Below the pieces are notes generated by a model. That model had not been told where the DNA came from and did not search any database. It saw nothing but the letters and a program-made list of their open reading frames with translations. DNA of 64,000 nt from Rhodopseudomonas palustris HaA2 (GTDB lineage: Bacteria > Pseudomonadota > Alphaproteobacteria > Rhizobiales > Xanthobacteraceae): contig NC_007778.1 of assembly GCF_000013365.1 (NCBI RefSeq), forward strand, positions 3,348,001 to 3,412,000. Direction: 5' to 3'. Below are positions 34,610 to 43,896 of this stretch, piece after piece (within the stretch, counting starts at the first letter, position 1; each line of letters begins with the position of its first letter). A program made the position numbers and the translations under genes.

Positions 34610-34634
34610 GCGGCGGTCGCGAATAGACGGCGGC

Positions 34635-34997
34635 TCAGGTCCCCGACACCCAGGCCAGCACCAGCGCGAAGCCGGCGAGGCCCACGGTGACGTGGGTGCC
34701 GAGCAGCACATTGGCGGCCACCGGCGAGCGGCGGGCCAGCGCGGCGATGAAGCCGGAGAACGCCGACACCGCGAACAGGCCGGCGGCGATCTTGCCGAAC
34801 GAAATGCCCCCCATCGGCGCCGCGCCGTCCGGCGTGCCGTGCAGCAGCATCACCAGCGTCTCGAGCCCGCCGAAGCCGAGCAGCAGATGCAGCGCCACCA
34901 GCCCCTGCCTGCGCTCGCCGCGCATGAACAACAGCAGCAGATACAGCCCGAGCGCCGTCGCAGCGCTCAGGATCACCAGGACAGGAGTTGCCGTCAT
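34635..34997 (-). CDS. Hypothetical four-helix membrane protein
   Basis: A 120-residue protein with about four hydrophobic helices (VLVILSAATALGLYLLLLF; LVALHLLLGFGGLETLVML; IAAGLFAVSAFSGFIAAL; HVTVGLAGFALVLAWV). The helices carry GxxxG-like glycines, and two histidines lie near helix ends (LHLLLG, LGTHVTVG), but no known family is recognised. I chose Met 34997 because the longer frame lacks a good start. It is convergent with phaC (25-base gap). Confidence 0.65.
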   Translation of the reverse strand: MTATPVLVILSAATALGLYLLLLFMRGERRQGLVALHLLLGFGGLETLVMLLHGTPDGAAPMGGISFGKIAAGLFAVSAFSGFIAALARRSPVAANVLLGTHVTVGLAGFALVLAWVSGT

Positions 34998-35109
34998 ACC
35001 GCCTCCGCATGTCGCGCCGGGTAAAGGTCGCGATCTAATCACGGCCCGGCGCGTCTGGTAAGTCCGACCTGAGACGCAGATCTCGACGCGCCGCGGGATG
35101 CTGGAGTCG

Positions 35110-35712
35110 TCAGTTCGCCTTTTGCGCGGTGACGTGCAGGATGGTCACCGCCTCATTGTCGTAGCCCACATCCCGATTGGCCTCGATCGCCAGCGACGAC
35201 CACGTGCCGGCTTCGGCATAGCGTTCGCGCAGCCAGTCTTCCGACGGGTAGTTGTAGTAGCGCGCGAGCTTGTCGCGACCCTCGCCGTCGCCGGCCTTGT
35301 AGCTCGCATAGAACAACCCGCCGGGCTTCAGCGCGCGCCGGACTCGCGCCAGCACGTCGCCGAGCTGGTCGCGCGGCACGTGCAGCAGACAGGCATTGGC
35401 CCAGACGCCCTCATACAGCGCCTCGGCATCGAGCTGGTGAAACAGCAGCGTCTCGACCGGGCGGCCGAGTTTGAGCGCGGCCTGCGCGGCCATCTGCGGC
35501 GAACCGTCGGTCGGGCGGACGTCGAAGCCCTGCGCCAGCATATGCGCGCTGTCGGCGCCGGCGCCGCAGCCGAGTTCGAGGATCGCTGCGCCCGCCGGCA
35601 ACAACGCCAGAAACTGGTTCAGCCGCAGATGGCGGTGCTTGCTCCACGCCGCGTAGTCCGCGGCGTTGCCCTGATAGAACGCGAGCGTCTCCGGATCGAA
35701 TGCGTCGGTCAT
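35110..35712 (-). CDS. SAM-dependent methyltransferase
   Basis: A 200-residue class I methyltransferase. Motif I is AAILELGCGAGADSAHML (residues about 42-59), the acidic loop is PTDGSPQM, and the post-motif ANACLLHVPRDQLGDVLARVRRALKPGGLFYAS is typical of the Methyltransf_11/25 group. The C-terminal strand is VTILHVTAQK. The acceptor is unknown. It lies 8 bases downstream of argC on the same strand, so it may be translated from the argC transcript. Confidence 0.85.
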   Translation of the reverse strand: MTDAFDPETLAFYQGNAADYAAWSKHRHLRLNQFLALLPAGAAILELGCGAGADSAHMLAQGFDVRPTDGSPQMAAQAALKLGRPVETLLFHQLDAEALYEGVWANACLLHVPRDQLGDVLARVRRALKPGGLFYASYKAGDGEGRDKLARYYNYPSEDWLRERYAEAGTWSSLAIEANRDVGYDNEAVTILHVTAQKAN

Positions 35713-35720
35713 GGCGGCGC

Positions 35721-36716
35721 CTAATCCAGACCCGGCGTTTCCGGCAACCCCAGCATCAGCCGCATGTTCTGCACCGCGGCGCCCGAGGCGCCCTTGCCGA
35801 GATTGTCGAGCCGCGCCACCAGCACCGCCTGACGATGCGCATCGCTGCCGAACACGCAGAGTTCCAGCCGGTTGGTCTCGTTCAGCGCCTCCGGCTCGAT
35901 CCGGCCGTCGCTGATCGCCGCGCTGTCCTGCGGCAGCACCGACACATAGGCGCAGCCGGCATAGCGCGCCTCCAGAGCAGCCTGCAGGTCCGCCACCGCG
36001 GGCTTGCCCGGCAATGTGTCAAGATGCAGCGGCACCGACACCAGCATGCCCTGCCGGAAATTGCCGACCGACGGGATGAAGATCGGCCGCCGCGTCAGCT
36101 TCGCATAAAGCTGCGTCTCGGCCAGATGCTTGTGCGCGAAGCCGAGCCCGTAGAGCTCGAACGCCGGCGCGGTGCCGGCCTCGTAGGCCGCGATCATCGC
36201 CTTGCCGCCGCCGGAATAACCGCTGACCGCGTTGATCGACACCGGGTGGTCCGGCGGGATCAGGCCGGCGTCGACCAGCGGCCGCAGCAGCGCGACCCCG
36301 CCGGTCGGGTAGCAGCCCGGATTGGAGACTTTTCGCGCGGCGCGGATCTTCTCGGGCTGGTCCGGCGCCAGCTCGGCGAAGCCATAGGCCCAGTCCGGCG
36401 CGACGCGAAACGCGGTCGAGGCGTCGAGCACTTTCGGCGCGTCGCCGCCCATGCCGTCGATCGTCGCCACGGTCTCTTTCGCCGCATCGTCCGGCAGGCA
36501 CAGGATCACGAGATCGACCTCGGCCATCAGCGCGCGCTTGGCGGCCGTGTCCTTGCGCTTGTCGTCGGCGATATCCTTGACGATGACCTGACCGTGGCGG
36601 GCCAGCCGCTCGCGGATGCCGAGCCCGGTGGTGCCGGCGGCGCCGTCGATGAACACGACCGGCTTGCCGCTCCGGCCGGAGGCGGCATCGTTCGTTGGAG
36701 TGTCCGTCAGGGTCAT
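35721..36716 (-). CDS. argC: N-acetyl-gamma-glutamyl-phosphate reductase
   Basis: The 331-residue enzyme makes N-acetylglutamate semialdehyde in arginine synthesis. It has [15 protein letters not shown] for NADP binding, and the catalytic cysteine Cys135 is in [10 protein letters not shown]. It belongs to the shorter ArgC type 2 group (the 'AGTTGLGI' variant). I chose Met 36716 (MTLTDTPTN), because the open frame to 36986 overlaps the PaiB-like gene. That gene lies 11 bases upstream on the same strand. Confidence 0.95.
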   Translation of the reverse strand: MTLTDTPTNDAASGRSGKPVVFIDGAAGTTGLGIRERLARHGQVIVKDIADDKRKDTAAKRALMAEVDLVILCLPDDAAKETVATIDGMGGDAPKVLDASTAFRVAPDWAYGFAELAPDQPEKIRAARKVSNPGCYPTGGVALLRPLVDAGLIPPDHPVSINAVSGYSGGGKAMIAAYEAGTAPAFELYGLGFAHKHLAETQLYAKLTRRPIFIPSVGNFRQGMLVSVPLHLDTLPGKPAVADLQAALEARYAGCAYVSVLPQDSAAISDGRIEPEALNETNRLELCVFGSDAHRQAVLVARLDNLGKGASGAAVQNMRLMLGLPETPGLD

Positions 36717-36727
36717 CTCGGTTTCCT

Positions 36728-37396
36728 TCACAATGCCGGCGCGAACGCCGTCGCGGGCTCTATGTAGTCCAACTGCGGCCGCAGCGCGATCATCTGCGCG
36801 GCGATCTCTTGCGCCGCCGGGTCGCCCTGCCGCGCCAGCGCGATGGCCACCGCGACATGATCGGCGTCGGATTTGTGCTGGTTCAGCTTGAAGCTGCCCT
36901 CGACCAGATCCACCCGCATCATGACGCCGACGATCGCCTTCTTCATCGCGCTGCGCCGCCCGGCCGTCATCTTCGCCGCCGTCCACGGCCGCTTCGGCGC
37001 CAGCGAGCTTTCGAAGACCGCGCTGACCTCGTCAAGATGGGAGTCGAGCTCGGCCTCCGACATCACCGCGGCGGCCCCCGTCAGATGCACGCTCTGATAC
37101 AGCCAGGTCGGCACCTGATCGGGCGAGGCATACCAGTCCGCCGAGACATAAGCCCCCGGCCCGCTCACCGCCATCAGCCACGACGTGCGGCTGTCGGCGA
37201 GCGCCGCCAGCGGATTGCCGCGCGCGACGTGAAACGACAGCAGCGGCGTGCCGTTGCTGGAATAGCCGACCGCGAACGGCAGCGGCGACGCCACCGGCTT
37301 GCGGCCGTCATGGGCGCAGACGAGACCAAAGCCACGCGCCGCCGCAAAGGCAAGGCATTGCGACCGGTCGGACTTGAAGGGTGGCGGCACGTACAT
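36728..37396 (-). CDS. PaiB-like FMN-binding transcriptional regulator
   Basis: The 222-residue product matches the FMN_bind_2 family (PaiB, a negative regulator of sporulation and degradative enzymes in Bacillus). It begins [10 protein letters not shown], the family's hallmark start, and shows [25 protein letters not shown] and a [25 protein letters not shown] stretch that would bind flavin. The role in alphaproteobacteria is not known; a redox or polyamine-linked function is speculative. It precedes argC. Confidence 0.88.
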   Translation of the reverse strand: MYVPPPFKSDRSQCLAFAAARGFGLVCAHDGRKPVASPLPFAVGYSSNGTPLLSFHVARGNPLAALADSRTSWLMAVSGPGAYVSADWYASPDQVPTWLYQSVHLTGAAAVMSEAELDSHLDEVSAVFESSLAPKRPWTAAKMTAGRRSAMKKAIVGVMMRVDLVEGSFKLNQHKSDADHVAVAIALARQGDPAAQEIAAQMIALRPQLDYIEPATAFAPAL

Positions 37397-37848
37397 GGCA
37401 GGCTCCTGTTAAGACGGAGCCGCCGGGATCAGTTCGCGTGTGGAAGGGGGGAAGAAGATCGACCTGCCGCGGACCGAAACCGGCGGCAGGGGCAACGCTG
37501 TCAATCGCGAACAGCCGCTCCCACCGCGCAAATGCGGCGGCGGTTGGCTTTGGCGATGGTCACGGCGTTGATCATGCCGCGTTGATAGTTGCAGAAATTG
37601 ATACCGTCAAGCCGCGATGCGGCTCCGCAACACTGCTCTGACAAATCGGCGGCAACGCCCGGCATACTTGCAAATCGACCGGGTGCGCTGTATTTCCCGC
37701 GCACTGGTCGGCAGTTCACCAAGGCGTCGCTGTCCCGCAAGGGAAGCTAAACCTGCCACGTTCCCTGATCCGGCAGACACTTGTCCCGTGCCGCGTCGAA
37801 AGTCAGCGACCATCGACATTTTCGTTCGGCACGATCGAGGATGAGGTC
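37397..37848. other. Intergenic region, divergent promoters
   Basis: About 450 bases between the PaiB-like gene and the DUF2087 gene. No coding frame is supported. It has an imperfect hairpin CTGCCGC/GCGGCAG near 37463-37488 and probably the promoters of both flanking genes. Confidence 0.5.
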
Positions 37849-38394
37849 ATGACCAGAACTATTTTCCCCTATGCGGCGCCCGATGTCTCGACGCTGGCAC
37901 GCGCGCTCGGCCGCGAACTCGAAGCGCAGGACCGCAAGCTCGGCCACGTCCAGCTGCTGAACCTCCTGACCCGCGCCGCCGGTTTCCGCAACTTCCAGCA
38001 TTTCCGCGCCCAGTTCGACGCCGCGGACGAGTTGCAGCGGCAGCCCGAACCCGAGCCGGTGGCGGATCTGCAAAAGGTCGCCCGCGTCGCCCGCTATTTC
38101 GACGGCGCAGGCGGGCTGACGCGCTGGCCGAAAAAGGCCAGCCACCGCGTGTTGTGCCTGTGGGTGCTGTGGTCGCGCGTCCCCGCCGGCCAGGAGATGA
38201 GCGAGAAGCCGTTCAACGAATGGCTCGCCGCGCATCACGGCTTCGGCGACCACGCGCTGCTGCGCCGCGAGCTGTGCGATCACGGCCTGATGACGCGGAC
38301 GCGCGACGGCCGGGTCTATCGCCGGATCGAGCAGAAGCCGCCGCCCGAAGCCGTGGCCCTGATCCGCGCCCTCGCGCCGCGCCGCGCGGCCTGA
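37849..38394 (+). CDS. DUF2087 domain protein
   Basis: The 181-residue product has an N-terminal region rich in charged helices (DVSTLARALGRELEAQDRKLG and LLTRAAGFRNFQHFRAQF) and a C-terminal DUF2087 domain (about 85-170) with VARYFDGAGGLTRWPKKAS, FNEWLAAHHGFGDHALLRREL and LCDHGLMTRTRDGRVYRRI. DUF2087 is a winged-helix-like region found in small putative transcription factors. The N-terminal helical part with the FRNFQHF motif may serve as a separate dimerisation or binding module. It is followed by a hydrolase gene 34 bases away. Confidence 0.8.
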   Translation: MTRTIFPYAAPDVSTLARALGRELEAQDRKLGHVQLLNLLTRAAGFRNFQHFRAQFDAADELQRQPEPEPVADLQKVARVARYFDGAGGLTRWPKKASHRVLCLWVLWSRVPAGQEMSEKPFNEWLAAHHGFGDHALLRRELCDHGLMTRTRDGRVYRRIEQKPPPEAVALIRALAPRRAA

Positions 38395-38428
38395 CGGCAC
38401 GCCGGCTGACAATTTCAAGAGGCACACC

Positions 38429-39337
38429 ATGCTGAATCCCCTGAACCGGGGCCGCGCCTTTGCGCGCGCCGCCCTGCCCGTCCTCGTACCCACCGCGCGA
38501 GGCATCATCGAACTCGCCGAATCCGGCGACGGCCCTGCCGTGCTGGCGCTGCATGGCGGCATGGGCGGCTATGACCAGAGCCTGCTGCTGGCGCGCGCGA
38601 CGCTCGGCGACGATCCACGCCATCGCGTGCTGGCGCTGTCGCGCCCCGGCTATCTCGGCACGCCGCAGGCGCGCGGCGCAACGCCCGAGCAGCAGGCCGA
38701 TCTCTATGCCGCGCTGCTCGACACACTCGGCATCGACAGAGCGATCGTCATCGCGGTCTCGGCCGGCGGGCCGTCGGCACTGCATTTCGGGCTGCGCCAT
38801 CCGTCGCGCTGCGCCGGCGTGGTGCTGGTGTCGTGCTGCACCGGCACGCTCGAGGTGCCGCCACAGGTACGGTCGCGCCTGCCGATGATGAAATGGATCG
38901 CCCGGGTGCCGGGCCTCGTCGCGCTGATGCGCTGGGGTGCGGCGCGCGATCCGGACAAGGCGGCAAGCCGCTCGATCCGCGATCCGGAGCTGCGCGCGCG
39001 GACGCTGGCTCACCCCATCGCCGGCGCGATGCTGGCAGAGTTGCAGACCGGCGTGTTCACCCGGATGGCGCAGCGGCTGCCCGGCACGCTGACCGACACC
39101 GCGACCTTTGCCGCGATGCCGCCGATCGACGTCTCGGCCCTGGCGCCGCCGCTGCTGGCGATCCACGGCACAGCCGACGCGGTGGTGCCGTTCGCCCACG
39201 CCGAGCGCGTCGCCCGCGCCGCGCCGCACGGCGAGCTGCTGGCGATCGAGGGAGGCGAGCACGTCAGCCTCTTCACCCACCTCGACGAGGTGCGCGCGCG
39301 GGTCGGTGATTTCGTCAGCAAATGCTGCTCCACGTGA
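38429..39337 (+). CDS. Alpha/beta hydrolase
   Basis: A 302-residue alpha/beta hydrolase. The oxyanion stretch is LALHGGMGGYDQ, the nucleophile Ser is in IAVSAGGPSALH, the acidic residue is expected in AIHGTADAVVPF and the catalytic His in EGGEHVSLF. The N-terminus (LNRGRAFARAALPVLVP) may be an amphipathic extension. The substrate is unknown. It is downstream of the DUF2087 gene on the same strand, so possibly in one operon. Confidence 0.85.
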   Translation: MLNPLNRGRAFARAALPVLVPTARGIIELAESGDGPAVLALHGGMGGYDQSLLLARATLGDDPRHRVLALSRPGYLGTPQARGATPEQQADLYAALLDTLGIDRAIVIAVSAGGPSALHFGLRHPSRCAGVVLVSCCTGTLEVPPQVRSRLPMMKWIARVPGLVALMRWGAARDPDKAASRSIRDPELRARTLAHPIAGAMLAELQTGVFTRMAQRLPGTLTDTATFAAMPPIDVSALAPPLLAIHGTADAVVPFAHAERVARAAPHGELLAIEGGEHVSLFTHLDEVRARVGDFVSKCCST

Positions 39338-39380
39338 TCACTCGCGATCTGATCGCGGCGTCAGCCAAGCCGGCAGCGAG

Positions 39381-39551
39381 CTCCCTCGCCCCGCCCTTGC
39401 GGGGAGAGGGTTGGGGTGAGGGGCGACACGAGTCGCGGACTCTCGCCTCAAGTGCAGAACAGATGCGCTCGGCCTCGTCGAGACGCCCCCTCACCCGCCC
39501 GGCTTCGCTGCGCTCCGCCGGACGACCTCTCCCCGCGCGCGGGGAGAGGTG
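39381..39551. repeat. REP-like element (CTCTCCCCGC family)
   Basis: Arms such as GCGGGGAGAGGG / CCTCTCCCCGCG and GGGGTGAGGGG / CCCCCTCACCC make a nested dyad of about 170 bases. The same family recurs at 56764-56896 on this window. Confidence 0.85.
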
Positions 39552-39557
39552 ACTTCC

Positions 39558-39639
39558 CGTCATTGCGAGGAGCGAAGCGACGAAGCAATCCAGATTAGTG
39601 CATCGATCACTGGATTGCTTCGCTTCGCTCGCAATGACG
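39558..39639. repeat. REP-like element (CGTCATTGCGAG family)
   Basis: CGTCATTGCGAGGAGCGAAG and CGAAGCAATCCAG pair with CTGGATTGCTTCG and CTTCGCTCGCAATGACG. The same family recurs at 55006-55086 and 63046-63199. It directly adjoins the previous element, forming a paired REP array. Confidence 0.9.
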
Positions 39640-39665
39640 AAATCAGCGCGCGCCGACGACGGTCT

Positions 39666-40655
39666 TCAGATCACCGGGCTCCACGGCGCCGGCACCAGGC
39701 GATAGCCGCTGCCGTCCTTCTGGACGTAGCCGTTGGCGGGGAACGGATAGTGGAAGCCCTGCACCCGCATCTTGTCGGCGACCAGCATGTCGTAGACCTT
39801 GCGGCGGGTGGTCTCGGCCATCGCCGGGTCCTGGTCGAACATCAGGTGCCAGCCGGGATTGGCGACGAACAGCGCCGGCAAATTGGTGATGTCGGACTGA
39901 ATGAACACCTTGTCCGAACCGGACGACAGCACGAACGAGGTGTGCCCCGGGGTGTGGCCGGCCGATTCCACCGCGAGCAGGCCGGGTGCGACGTCCTTGC
40001 CCCATTCATACGGCGTGACCTTCTTGTTCAGCCCGGCCTCGAACACCCGGCGGGCGTTCTTGAACACGCCCTGCATCCGCTCGCCGGAGGCGCGGCTCAT
40101 CTCGCCGTCGTCCATGAAGTACTTCCACTCCGCCGCCGGCACCAGCACCTCGGCATTGGGAAACGCCGGCTGGTTGTCGGCGCCGAGCAGGCCGTTGATG
40201 TGGTCGCCGTGGAAATGCGAGATCACCACGATGTCGACCGCCTTGGGATCGAGGCCGGCGGCCGCCATGTTGCCGGCGAACTGCCCGACATTGCCCTTGC
40301 TCGACGCAAACGCGGCGGGGCCGTTGCCGGTGTCGACCACGACCAGCTTGCCGCCGGTGTTGATCACCAGCGGGGCGAAGTTGATCGAGATCCTGTCCTT
40401 GGGCAGGAAGGCCGCTTCGAGCGCCTTGTTGACCTCGTCCTTCTTGGCGTTGAGCACGAAGCTGTCGCCGAGCGGAAAGCTGTTCACGCCGTCGGAGATC
40501 ACGTTCACCTGTGCGTCGCCGACCTTGTAACGGTAGAAGCTCGGCGCCTGCTTGTCGGCGAGCGGGGCGGCCGCCTCGGCGGGAGCACTGCGCAGCAACG
40601 GCGCGGCCGCGAGTGCGGCGGCGGCAGTCAGGGCGTGACGTCGGGTCATGTCCAT
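39666..40655 (-). CDS. Tat-exported MBL-fold metallohydrolase
   Basis: A 329-residue protein with a twin-arginine-type leader (TRRHALTAAAALAAAPLL) and a metallo-beta-lactamase fold. Zinc ligands are in SHFHGDHINGL, VESAGHTPGHTSFV and SDITNLPA, with a final HYPFPANGYV. Related proteins include quorum-quenching lactonases and periplasmic hydrolases, but the substrate is not clear. The neighbours do not help: REP repeats on one side and DedA on the other. Confidence 0.85.
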   Translation of the reverse strand: MDMTRRHALTAAAALAAAPLLRSAPAEAAAPLADKQAPSFYRYKVGDAQVNVISDGVNSFPLGDSFVLNAKKDEVNKALEAAFLPKDRISINFAPLVINTGGKLVVVDTGNGPAAFASSKGNVGQFAGNMAAAGLDPKAVDIVVISHFHGDHINGLLGADNQPAFPNAEVLVPAAEWKYFMDDGEMSRASGERMQGVFKNARRVFEAGLNKKVTPYEWGKDVAPGLLAVESAGHTPGHTSFVLSSGSDKVFIQSDITNLPALFVANPGWHLMFDQDPAMAETTRRKVYDMLVADKMRVQGFHYPFPANGYVQKDGSGYRLVPAPWSPVI

Positions 40656-40810
40656 GGCGGTTCCTCGGATGGGTTGGTTCGGGCCGGCGGCACTCTACGC
40701 CGCGGCCGATGACTTGTTTGCGTCATGACGACAGTTTGATCGCGCGGGACGCAGCACGCGACCCGATCCACAACACCGCCGGGCGTTGCATATTCCGCTG
40801 CCGCTCTGCG

Positions 40811-41341
40811 TCAGATCGACCGCACCAGCCAGTTCGCTCCGATCGACAGCGCATCGCCGAACAGCAGCAGCACCGCCGACCACACCAGCGCCGACAGCAC
40901 ATTGGCGATCTGGAAATGCCAATACGGCATCTCGAAGATGCCCGCCGCGAGCGGCACCGAGGCGCGCAGCGGCCCGAAGAAGCGGCCGATGAAGATGCTC
41001 GGCACCCCCCATTTCTGCACGAAGTCCTCGCCGCGCAGCAGCAGCCCGGGGAACTTCGACAGCGGCCACATCTGGGCGACGCTGTCCTTGTAGCGATAGC
41101 CGAACCAGTACGACAGCCAATCGCCAAGCGAGGCACCGAGCGCAGCGCCGAGCCACACCGGCCAGAAACTGATGCCGCTGGCGCCGACCAGCGCGCCGAT
41201 CGCCACCAGCGCGCCCCAGGCCGGCACCACCAGCGAGATGAAGGCGAGCGATTCCCCGAACGCCAGCACCAGCACCACCGGCGCGGCCCAGGCCTGGTGC
41301 TCGCGCACGAAATCGATGAGGCCGCGAAATGCTTCTTCCAT
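40811..41341 (-). CDS. DedA-family membrane protein
   Basis: The 176-residue product starts MEEAFRGLIDFVREHQ and has the DedA/SNARE-associated pattern: FGESLAFISLVVPAWGAL, LGAALGASLGDWLSYWFGYR and GRFFGPLRASVPLAAGIFEM, the family's Gly-Arg-F-x-G-P-x-R motif. It has about four to five helices. DedA proteins flip phospholipids or undecaprenyl phosphate and are needed for envelope homeostasis. The frame is open to 41539; I chose Met 41341 because GGAAGGGACA precedes it. Confidence 0.88.
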   Translation of the reverse strand: MEEAFRGLIDFVREHQAWAAPVVLVLAFGESLAFISLVVPAWGALVAIGALVGASGISFWPVWLGAALGASLGDWLSYWFGYRYKDSVAQMWPLSKFPGLLLRGEDFVQKWGVPSIFIGRFFGPLRASVPLAAGIFEMPYWHFQIANVLSALVWSAVLLLFGDALSIGANWLVRSI

Positions 41342-41819
41342 TGTCCCTTCCGACCTGCGGGCGACCCGCCGGCGGTTCATCTTGCTGTCGCATAGCACGG
41401 CCCCCCGCCCTTCCGACAAGCGCCGCCCCCCGTGACGGATTGCCCGGGGCCGGTCGCAAAGCAGACCGCGATGGCCCGAATGCGGCCGACGGGCTCGCAA
41501 CCGGGGTTCTGCACGCCCAGGTGACGGTTTGCACGTCACACCACCGCGACCGAGCCGCGATCGGCGGTATCATGCGGCGGATGGCGACAGGCTCTGCCCT
41601 TCCCATTCCGCCGGCTCCGGCCTATATGCGCGTTCCGGCGGTGGGCCGGCCGGGTGGTCGCGGCAGGGCGGCGACTGCGACCGGATGCCCGCTCCGGCCT
41701 GCCGGCGTCACCATCCGCAGCGCTTCCATGGCATAGTTGACCGCACCGATTCGGCGGGCGCGCGGCGCCGGCGGCAGGCAATCCGATCTCGAGACGACTC
41801 CAGCACAGCTTCAGGACTC
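41342..41819. other. Intergenic region between dedA and parE
   Basis: About 480 bases between divergent genes. Open frames exist in this high-GC sequence, but none shows a domain or signal. It should hold the parE and dedA promoters. Confidence 0.5.
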
Positions 41820-43874
41820 ATGGCCAAGGCATTGAAGGCGAGCAGCAAATCGAAACCGGCCTCCGACCTGTTCGGAGCCGCGGCGAAATCCGGTGCGCCG
41901 CGCGCGGCCGCCAAGCCGACCGGCGGCGCCGAGGCCGGTTACACCGCCGCCGACATCGAGGTGCTCGAAGGGCTGGAGCCGGTGCGGCGCCGCCCCGGCA
42001 TGTATATCGGCGGCACCGACGAGAAGGCGCTGCATCACCTGTTCGCCGAAGTGATCGACAACTCGATGGACGAGGCGCTGGCCGGCCACGCCACCTTCAT
42101 CGAGGTCGAGCTCGGCGCCGACGGCTACCTCACCGTCTCCGACAACGGCCGCGGCATCCCCGTTGATCCGCATCCGAAATTTCCGAAAAAGTCGGCGCTC
42201 GAAGTGATCATGTGCACGCTGCATGCCGGCGGCAAATTCGACAGCAAGGTGTACGAGACCTCGGGCGGTCTGCACGGCGTCGGCGTCAGCGTCGTCAATG
42301 CGTTGTCGTCGCTGCTTGAAGTGGAAGTCGCGCGCGGCCAGCAACTCTACCGCATGGTGTTCGCGCGCGGCATCCCGCAGGGCAAGCTGGAGAGCCTGGG
42401 CAAGATCAACAACCGCCGCGGCACCCGCGTCCGCTTCAAGCCCGACACCGACATCTTCGGCGCCAAAGCGGCGTTCAAGCCGCAGCGGCTGTTCAAGATG
42501 GCGCGGTCGAAGGCGTATCTGTTCGGCGGCGTCGAGATCCGCTGGAAGTGCGACCCCGAATTGCTGAAGGGTGTCGAGGATGTTCCGCCCGAGGACACCT
42601 TCCACTTCCCCGGCGGCCTGAAGGACTATCTCGGCGCGGCGATCCACGCCGACACGCTGGTGCATCCCGACATTTTCTCCGGCAAGTCCGGCCGCAACGG
42701 CGCCCACGGCGCCTGCGAATGGGCCGTCGCCTGGACCGCGGACGCCGACGGCTTCCTGTCGTCCTACTGCAACACGGTGCCGACGCCCGACGGCGGCACC
42801 CATGAATCCGGCATGCGCTCCGCTTTGCTGCGCGGCCTCAAGGATCACGCCGAGCGCGTCGGCCAGGGCAAGCGCGCCTCGTCGATCACCTCCGAAGACG
42901 TCATGGTCGGCGCCGCGGTGATGCTCAGCGTGTTCGTGCGCGAGCCGGAATTCCAGGGCCAGACCAAGGACCGCCTCGCCACCGCCGAAGCGCAGAAGAT
43001 CGTCGAACAGGCGATCAAGGACCCGTTCGACCATTGGCTGTCCGGCAACCCGGTGCAGGCCAACAAGCTCCTGGACTTCGTCGTCGAGCGCGCCGAGGAG
43101 CGGCTGCGCCGCCGCCAGGAAAAGGAAATCTCGCGCAAGACCGCGGTGAAGAAGCTGCGGCTGCCCGGCAAGCTCGCCGACTGCACCAACACCGCCGCCG
43201 AAGGCTCCGAACTGTTCATCGTCGAGGGCGATTCGGCCGGCGGCAGCGCCAAGCAGGCGCGCGACCGCAAGACGCAAGCTGTGCTCCCCTTGCGCGGCAA
43301 AATCCTCAACGTCGCCTCGGCGACCAAGGACAAGGTGGTGGCGAACGCCCAGCTCTCCGACCTGATGCAGGCGATCGGCTGCGGCACCGGCGTGAACTAC
43401 CGCGAGGAAGATCTGCGCTACGCGCGCATCATCATCATGACCGACGCCGACGTCGACGGCGCGCATATCGCCTCGCTGCTGATCACCTTCTTCTATCGGC
43501 AGATGCCGAAGCTGATCGACGAAGGCCACCTCTATCTCGCGGTGCCGCCGCTGTACCGCCTGACCCATGGCGCCAAGACCGTCTACGCCCGCGACGACGC
43601 CCACAAGGACGAGCTGCTGAAGAAGGAATTCAACGCCAACGCCAAGGTCGATGTCGGCCGCTTCAAAGGCCTCGGCGAGATGATGCCCGCCCAGCTCAAG
43701 GAAACCACCATGGACCCGGCGCGCCGCACGTTGCTGCGCGTCAGCCTGCTGGACATCGACCGCGACGGCACCGCCGATTCCGTCGAGCGCCTGATGGGCA
43801 CCAAGGCCGAAGCAAGGTTCGCCTTCATCAGCGACAAGGCGGAATTCGCGAGCGAGGATCTGCTGGACGTGTGA
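41820..43874 (+). CDS. parE: DNA topoisomerase IV subunit B
   Basis: A 684-residue type IIA topoisomerase ATPase subunit. GHKL motifs are EVIDNSMDEALAGH and VSDNGRGIPVD, then GGLHGVGVSVVNALS; the TOPRIM domain has IVEGDSAGGSAKQARD and IIMTDADVDGAHI. The length suits ParE rather than the roughly 800-residue GyrB, and no GyrB-specific insertion is seen. The first 40 residues are an Ala/Lys-rich extension. The start is ATG 41820 after CAGGACTC. The ATPase/PIN module begins just 22 bases past its stop. Confidence 0.93.
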   Translation: MAKALKASSKSKPASDLFGAAAKSGAPRAAAKPTGGAEAGYTAADIEVLEGLEPVRRRPGMYIGGTDEKALHHLFAEVIDNSMDEALAGHATFIEVELGADGYLTVSDNGRGIPVDPHPKFPKKSALEVIMCTLHAGGKFDSKVYETSGGLHGVGVSVVNALSSLLEVEVARGQQLYRMVFARGIPQGKLESLGKINNRRGTRVRFKPDTDIFGAKAAFKPQRLFKMARSKAYLFGGVEIRWKCDPELLKGVEDVPPEDTFHFPGGLKDYLGAAIHADTLVHPDIFSGKSGRNGAHGACEWAVAWTADADGFLSSYCNTVPTPDGGTHESGMRSALLRGLKDHAERVGQGKRASSITSEDVMVGAAVMLSVFVREPEFQGQTKDRLATAEAQKIVEQAIKDPFDHWLSGNPVQANKLLDFVVERAEERLRRRQEKEISRKTAVKKLRLPGKLADCTNTAAEGSELFIVEGDSAGGSAKQARDRKTQAVLPLRGKILNVASATKDKVVANAQLSDLMQAIGCGTGVNYREEDLRYARIIIMTDADVDGAHIASLLITFFYRQMPKLIDEGHLYLAVPPLYRLTHGAKTVYARDDAHKDELLKKEFNANAKVDVGRFKGLGEMMPAQLKETTMDPARRTLLRVSLLDIDRDGTADSVERLMGTKAEARFAFISDKAEFASEDLLDV

Positions 43875-43896
43875 ACCCGATACGAAAGCGCTGCGC

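Noticed and set aside
39381-39639. CRISPR array
   Set aside because: The repeated blocks are inverted REP-like palindromes, not direct repeats with spacers of constant length.
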